Source: Congregibacter variabilis | GTDB taxonomy: Bacteria; Pseudomonadota; Gammaproteobacteria; Pseudomonadales; Halieaceae | Length of the DNA stretch: 64,000 nucleotides | Direction of reading: 5' to 3' | Assembly: GCF_045689235.1 (NCBI RefSeq) | Contig: NZ_CP136864.1 | Location: 3,596,001-3,660,000 of the forward strand | In this document: one piece after another, positions 61,146 through 64,000 of the stretch | Layout: each line of letters begins with the position of its first letter | Numbering within the stretch: position 1 is the first letter of the stretch | Notes under the pieces: model-generated | Database searches by the model: none | What the model saw: only the letters and a program-made list of their open reading frames with translations | What the model was told of the DNA's origin: nothing | Program-made: the position numbers and the translations under genes

Positions 61146-62414
61146 TCAGACAGCGGCTGGCGTTTGTTGTCCCGCGCCTTTCTTTAGGAGTGGTAAAACC
61201 TGACTTTCGCGCCGGATACGCACGCCCAGTCCTATGATCACAGCCAGCAAGATCGGGGCAAAAGCGATCGCTAGACCCAGCAAGGTGACCTTTATACCCT
61301 GAGTATCCAAGGACCAACCCAATAAGGGGCCGGTGACGATAAACAAGCTACGAACTGCCAAGCTCACAAGCGAATTAACGGTGGCGCGAAAGTCTCCGGG
61401 GATTCGTCGATTCAAGGCATCATAAAAGAGTGTCAGGCTCATGCCGCGACTCAGCTGGATAGAAAACCCAAACATGACCCCGACCCAGCCGCCCGCATAG
61501 GCCATACCCAGAAGACCGACAAGTGGCAGAATTGCCGTCAGGATCAACAGGCATCGCCATCCCAGCTTGCTCTCGATGTAGCTGGCGTAACGTGCACCCA
61601 GGCTAACCGTCAGGGCAAACAAGGCCCAGATGTAACCAAAGTGTTCCACCGCGATGCCCTGCATTTCCCAGTACTTTTGGTAAATCCAGAACGCGTACAT
61701 GGCCATAAGCCCAAAGGCAGCGATTGCAAATGCGGTCCACAGCACCACAGGCTTACCCCGCAGCAGTAACTCCAGAATTGCTGCAGTATTCGCGCTGTGG
61801 CTTTGCGTGAGCCTTGGGCGCGGGGATTCTATGAGTAAAAATCCCAGAAGCAACGGTATGAATCCGCTGATCGCCTGCGCCGCGATTAATACGCTCATAT
61901 CTCCAAGAAGCAGCAATAGCGCAGCGCCTAGACCGGCTAGTCCGGAAGCGGCCGCCTCGATGGAGATCAAGCGACTCAGTGCCTTGCTCGCGCTGGGTCC
62001 CGCATCTTCAGAATCTTCCAGCTGTTTCTGTGAATCGTACAGCAGCGCGAGGTCTGCGCCGGAGATCAGGCTGACGCCTATTCCCAGCAGCACCTCATAG
62101 ACAAGAAAGTCGCCAAAGCCATCAGCGAAGACCAGCCACAGAAATCCACAGCCATTGATGCCGGAGCCAATAATGATGGCGCGCCGGCGACCCCAGATGT
62201 CTGCGATATAGCCCGAGGGAACCTCGAAACAGGCGATCGTCAGTGCGTAGAGCGCTTGTGTCTGCAGGATCTGCGTCATGGACAAGCCATGCGCCTGCAC
62301 CAGCGGTACGAAGATAGGCACGATCAGCACGAAGCTATGAAAGAAGCCCATGAGATAGATGACGTTTGCGTTGACTCTTAATGACCGTTGCACGGTGTTT
62401 ACCCTGTTTACCAC
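61146..62414 (-). CDS. Major facilitator superfamily transporter
   Basis: A 422-residue MFS protein with about twelve membrane helices. The loop 2-3 motif is seen in ACFEVPSGYIADIWGRRRAI, and LLYDSQKQLED is typical of the DHA-like/tetracycline-type branch that carries this loop. The two halves are linked by a charged loop (SPRPRLTQSHSANTAAILEL). GTG start at 62412-62414, without a strong ribosome-binding site. The substrate is unknown. Confidence 0.88.
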   Translation of the reverse strand: MVNRVNTVQRSLRVNANVIYLMGFFHSFVLIVPIFVPLVQAHGLSMTQILQTQALYALTIACFEVPSGYIADIWGRRRAIIIGSGINGCGFLWLVFADGFGDFLVYEVLLGIGVSLISGADLALLYDSQKQLEDSEDAGPSASKALSRLISIEAAASGLAGLGAALLLLLGDMSVLIAAQAISGFIPLLLGFLLIESPRPRLTQSHSANTAAILELLLRGKPVVLWTAFAIAAFGLMAMYAFWIYQKYWEMQGIAVEHFGYIWALFALTVSLGARYASYIESKLGWRCLLILTAILPLVGLLGMAYAGGWVGVMFGFSIQLSRGMSLTLFYDALNRRIPGDFRATVNSLVSLAVRSLFIVTGPLLGWSLDTQGIKVTLLGLAIAFAPILLAVIIGLGVRIRRESQVLPLLKKGAGQQTPAAV

Positions 62415-62456
62415 CGGGAACCCGGGCGGGGAGAGTCTTGTTTCGGGTCTTAAACG

Positions 62457-62495
62457 AAAAAGGCCTCCGAGCCCTGAGTTCTCGGAGGCCTTTTT
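62457..62495. terminator. Bidirectional Rho-independent terminator
   Basis: AAAAAGGCCTCCGAG and CTCGGAGGCCTTTTT pair perfectly over 15 bases around the loop CCCTGAGTT. T runs follow in both orientations. On the minus strand it would end transcripts coming from the TonB receptor gene side, before the MFS gene. Confidence 0.9.
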
Positions 62496-62511
62496 AAAAA
62501 ACTGCGTTTAA

Positions 62512-62652
62512 TTACGCGTTTAGCTTCCTCGAACCACTTTTTGCGTGGCGCATGTCCTTGCCCACGGTCTTCTGCGTTTGGCGCAGAACCACAGGTACCG
62601 CCCCCAAGGACGGGGTGTGCGTACAGCAAGTGTGTGAATGAAGCGTATTCAT
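62512..62652 (-). CDS. Possible small basic protein (46 residues)
   Basis: A minus-strand ORF whose stop lies 17 bases before a strong terminator. From the ATG at 62652 it encodes 46 residues with a Cys/His/Thr-rich start and a basic end (QKTVGKDMRHAKSGSRKLNA); a longer form from 62718 has 68 residues. No strong ribosome-binding site and no recognised family. The terminator shows that some transcript ends here, but it could be the 3' region of the receptor mRNA. Treat as tentative. Confidence 0.25.
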   Translation of the reverse strand: MNTLHSHTCCTHTPSLGAVPVVLRQTQKTVGKDMRHAKSGSRKLNA

Positions 62653-62820
62653 TGGTCCACAGATCCGGACGTGTTTTGACAGGCGCGCATCATGCTCCAC
62701 CTTGTCGCTACAGCGCAATCATTAAAGGTCTGCATGTGACTTTTTCACCACGATCCGAGGCAACACAAGTAACGTGACGTGGTTCCTTGGCAGGCAGTCT
62801 GAAGGCCAACCAGAGAGTGG

Positions 62821-62856
62821 GTCAGGCCTGCGATCCGGGGCGGACCGAGGCCTGAC
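62821..62856 (-). repeat. Stem-loop after TonB receptor gene
   Basis: GTCAGGCCT and AGGCCTGAC pair over nine bases, and an inner seven-pair stem continues with one wobble. It lies ten bases after the receptor stop codon. It lacks a following T run, so it may stabilise the mRNA 3' end rather than terminate transcription. Confidence 0.6.
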
Positions 62857-62865
62857 GGCAGGGGA

Positions 62866-64000
62866 TTAAAAGGAGTAGGAGCCGGTCACCCCGTAGGTTC
62901 GGGGCGGCAGCATGGAGCCGACGCGCAGAGAGTTATACAGTGGGGCCGTGATGATATTGTTAGAAATAACCTCTTCATCACTCAAGTTGCGACCCCAGAG
63001 GCTCAGCATCCAGCGACCCTCGGGACCAAAGCTGTAATCGGCATTGGCATTGATAAGTCCGTAGCCCTCCTGGAAAGCGTCGCTTCGGTTCCATTCGGTA
63101 AAGTACACATCATCCTGATAGTAGCCCTCGCCGCGGACTCGCAGATTGCCGTCGCCCAGTGCTGTTTGATAGGTGAAGCCGAGTTTGAAGGTGTACTCCG
63201 GCGCGTTGGGTAGCGTGTTGCCACTTAGGTCCGTTGGGGTGAAGCCATTGGCATAGTCACCGTTGATGAACTCCTTGTATTCAGCGCTGAGATAGGTCGC
63301 AAACAAATCCACAGTGAGTGAGTCGGTCATAGCGTAGGTCAGCTCAAGCTCTGCACCGTAGTTTTCGGCCTCTGCAGCATTGATGGTGCTGACGGTACTG
63401 GTTTCATCGACAAATGAGATTTGTACGTTCTGATAATCGTAGAAGAAGGCGGCGAGAGAGTAATTCAGCCGGCCGTCGCTGCTGCTGCCTTTGTACCCCA
63501 GCTCAAAGGCATCCACTGTCTCGGGATCCAAAGGGGGGCTCAAGCTACCGGTGTTGATGACGCCAGACTTAAACGCCTGGTTATAGGTGGCGTACATAAG
63601 AGTATTATCGTTGGGCCGGTACTCCAGCGTGACTCTCGGCGTTATGTCATCCCAGTCAGCTTTTGCATCCGTAGGTATGTTAAATCCCGCGGCGTCAAAG
63701 ATGAATGCGCCGGTTCCTTCCCGCTCTTCGTAGTTGTAGCGTGCACCGGCAATCACTGTGAATTGCTCGCCCAGGGGGACGGTGACCTCTACAAATGCGG
63801 CGTAGGCGGTGATATCAACATCGCCGTCCTGTAGGTATTTGCCACTGTTTAAGAAGTCACCGATGGGTGTTCCACAGGTGGCTGGAGCCGCAAAAAAGCA
63901 AAAGTTGGTCAGGGGAACAAACACTTCACCAAAGAGTTCTTCTTCGAAATACATGGCCCCGGCAAGAATGCTGTAATTGTCGCGCTCTACATTCAGTGTG
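62866..64000 (-). CDS. TonB-dependent receptor (3' part)
   Basis: The C-terminal ~378 residues of an outer-membrane TonB-dependent receptor; the gene continues past the right edge, as the frame is open to base 64000. The sequence shows beta-barrel strands with alternating aromatic residues (VIAGARYNYEEREGTGAF, then TPRVTLEYRPNDNTLMYATY, NQAFKSGVINTGSLSPPLDP, DAFELGYKGSSSDGRLNYSL) and ends in a terminal aromatic residue (VTGSYSF), as outer-membrane barrels do. The Met at 63954 is internal, not a start. The ligand cannot be told; marine members often take up iron chelates, vitamins or glycans. Confidence 0.92.
   Translation of the reverse strand, partial: TLNVERDNYSILAGAMYFEEELFGEVFVPLTNFCFFAAPATCGTPIGDFLNSGKYLQDGDVDITAYAAFVEVTVPLGEQFTVIAGARYNYEEREGTGAFIFDAAGFNIPTDAKADWDDITPRVTLEYRPNDNTLMYATYNQAFKSGVINTGSLSPPLDPETVDAFELGYKGSSSDGRLNYSLAAFFYDYQNVQISFVDETSTVSTINAAEAENYGAELELTYAMTDSLTVDLFATYLSAEYKEFINGDYANGFTPTDLSGNTLPNAPEYTFKLGFTYQTALGDGNLRVRGEGYYQDDVYFTEWNRSDAFQEGYGLINANADYSFGPEGRWMLSLWGRNLSDEEVISNNIITAPLYNSLRVGSMLPPRTYGVTGSYSF

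Larger units (their letters stand above)
62415..62865. other. Gap between MFS gene and TonB receptor gene
   Basis: A 451-base region containing two structures annotated here: a perfect 15-pair terminator hairpin at 62457-62495 and a strong stem-loop at 62821-62856. A small minus-strand ORF (62512-62652, 46 residues) may lie between them. Otherwise I see no element. Confidence 0.5.

Noticed and set aside
62512..62553. Peptide MRHAKSGSRKLNA resembling the start of ribosomal protein L17
   Set aside because: Only a few residues agree, the frame stops at once and there is no ribosomal context, so it is taken as coincidence.
1..64000. Search for mobile elements, CRISPR arrays, tRNA and rRNA genes
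   Set aside because: No transposase, integrase, regular repeat array or tRNA/rRNA-like sequence was recognised by reading; a dedicated scan could still find a short tRNA remnant.

Overview
The window is chromosomal DNA from a free-living, motile gammaproteobacterium. It is moderately GC-rich and gene-dense. The flagellar gene order and regulators (FleQ/FlrA-like, FleSR/FlrBC, FlhF, FlhG/FleN, FliA, many -24/-12 promoters) are of the polar-flagellum Pseudomonas/Vibrio type. A PomAB-type stator next to a MotCD-type stator and a TonB-dependent receptor suggest a marine organism. A member of the Halieaceae (OM60/NOR5) or a close relative is my best guess, but it is inferred from gene style only. 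I see no tRNA, rRNA, CRISPR array, insertion sequence, prophage or plasmid feature.

About 1-47.4 kb is one nearly complete flagellar locus. On the minus strand lie flgN, flgM and flgA. Facing away from them is flgBCDEFGHIJKL (rod, hook, rings, hook-associated proteins), then a single flagellin gene with a sigma-28 promoter, flaG, fliDST, an atypical PilZ gene, a short FleQ-like activator, fleSR, fliEFGHIJ, fliK, fliLMNOPQR-flhBA, flhF, flhG, fliA and motCD. A convergent minus-strand group (PilZ protein, pomB, pomA) follows, and then a second FliK-like gene, a stand-alone FlhB C-terminal domain gene (flhX-like) and a GGDEF diguanylate cyclase. The regulatory logic can be read from the DNA: six sites resembling sigma-54 promoters precede flgA, flgB, fliD, fleS, fliK and fliL, a strong sigma-28 site precedes the flagellin gene, and FlgM and FliA are both present. 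The chemotaxis genes that usually lie between fliA and motC in pseudomonads are absent here.

About 47.4-64 kb is ordinary accessory and housekeeping content: a candidate structured RNA, dps, an Old Yellow Enzyme-type oxidoreductase, a secreted endonuclease/exonuclease/phosphatase-fold protein, an AI-2E-type membrane protein, a three-gene efflux operon (outer-membrane lipoprotein, HlyD-type adaptor, DUF2955/FUSC membrane protein), a CIA30 protein, a small membrane protein, an ACP phosphodiesterase, a YkoF-like protein, an alpha/beta hydrolase, an AzlCD pair, an RlmD/TrmA-type RNA methyltransferase, an MFS transporter and the 3' part of a TonB-dependent receptor gene that runs off the right edge.

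The observations most worth a second look are the stem-loop-rich RNA candidate before dps, the FliK2/FlhX pair (a second hook-length/export-switch module), the FleQ-like activator without its N-terminal domain, two stator sets with no che genes between fliA and motC, and a small basic ORF that exactly fills the gap after motD.
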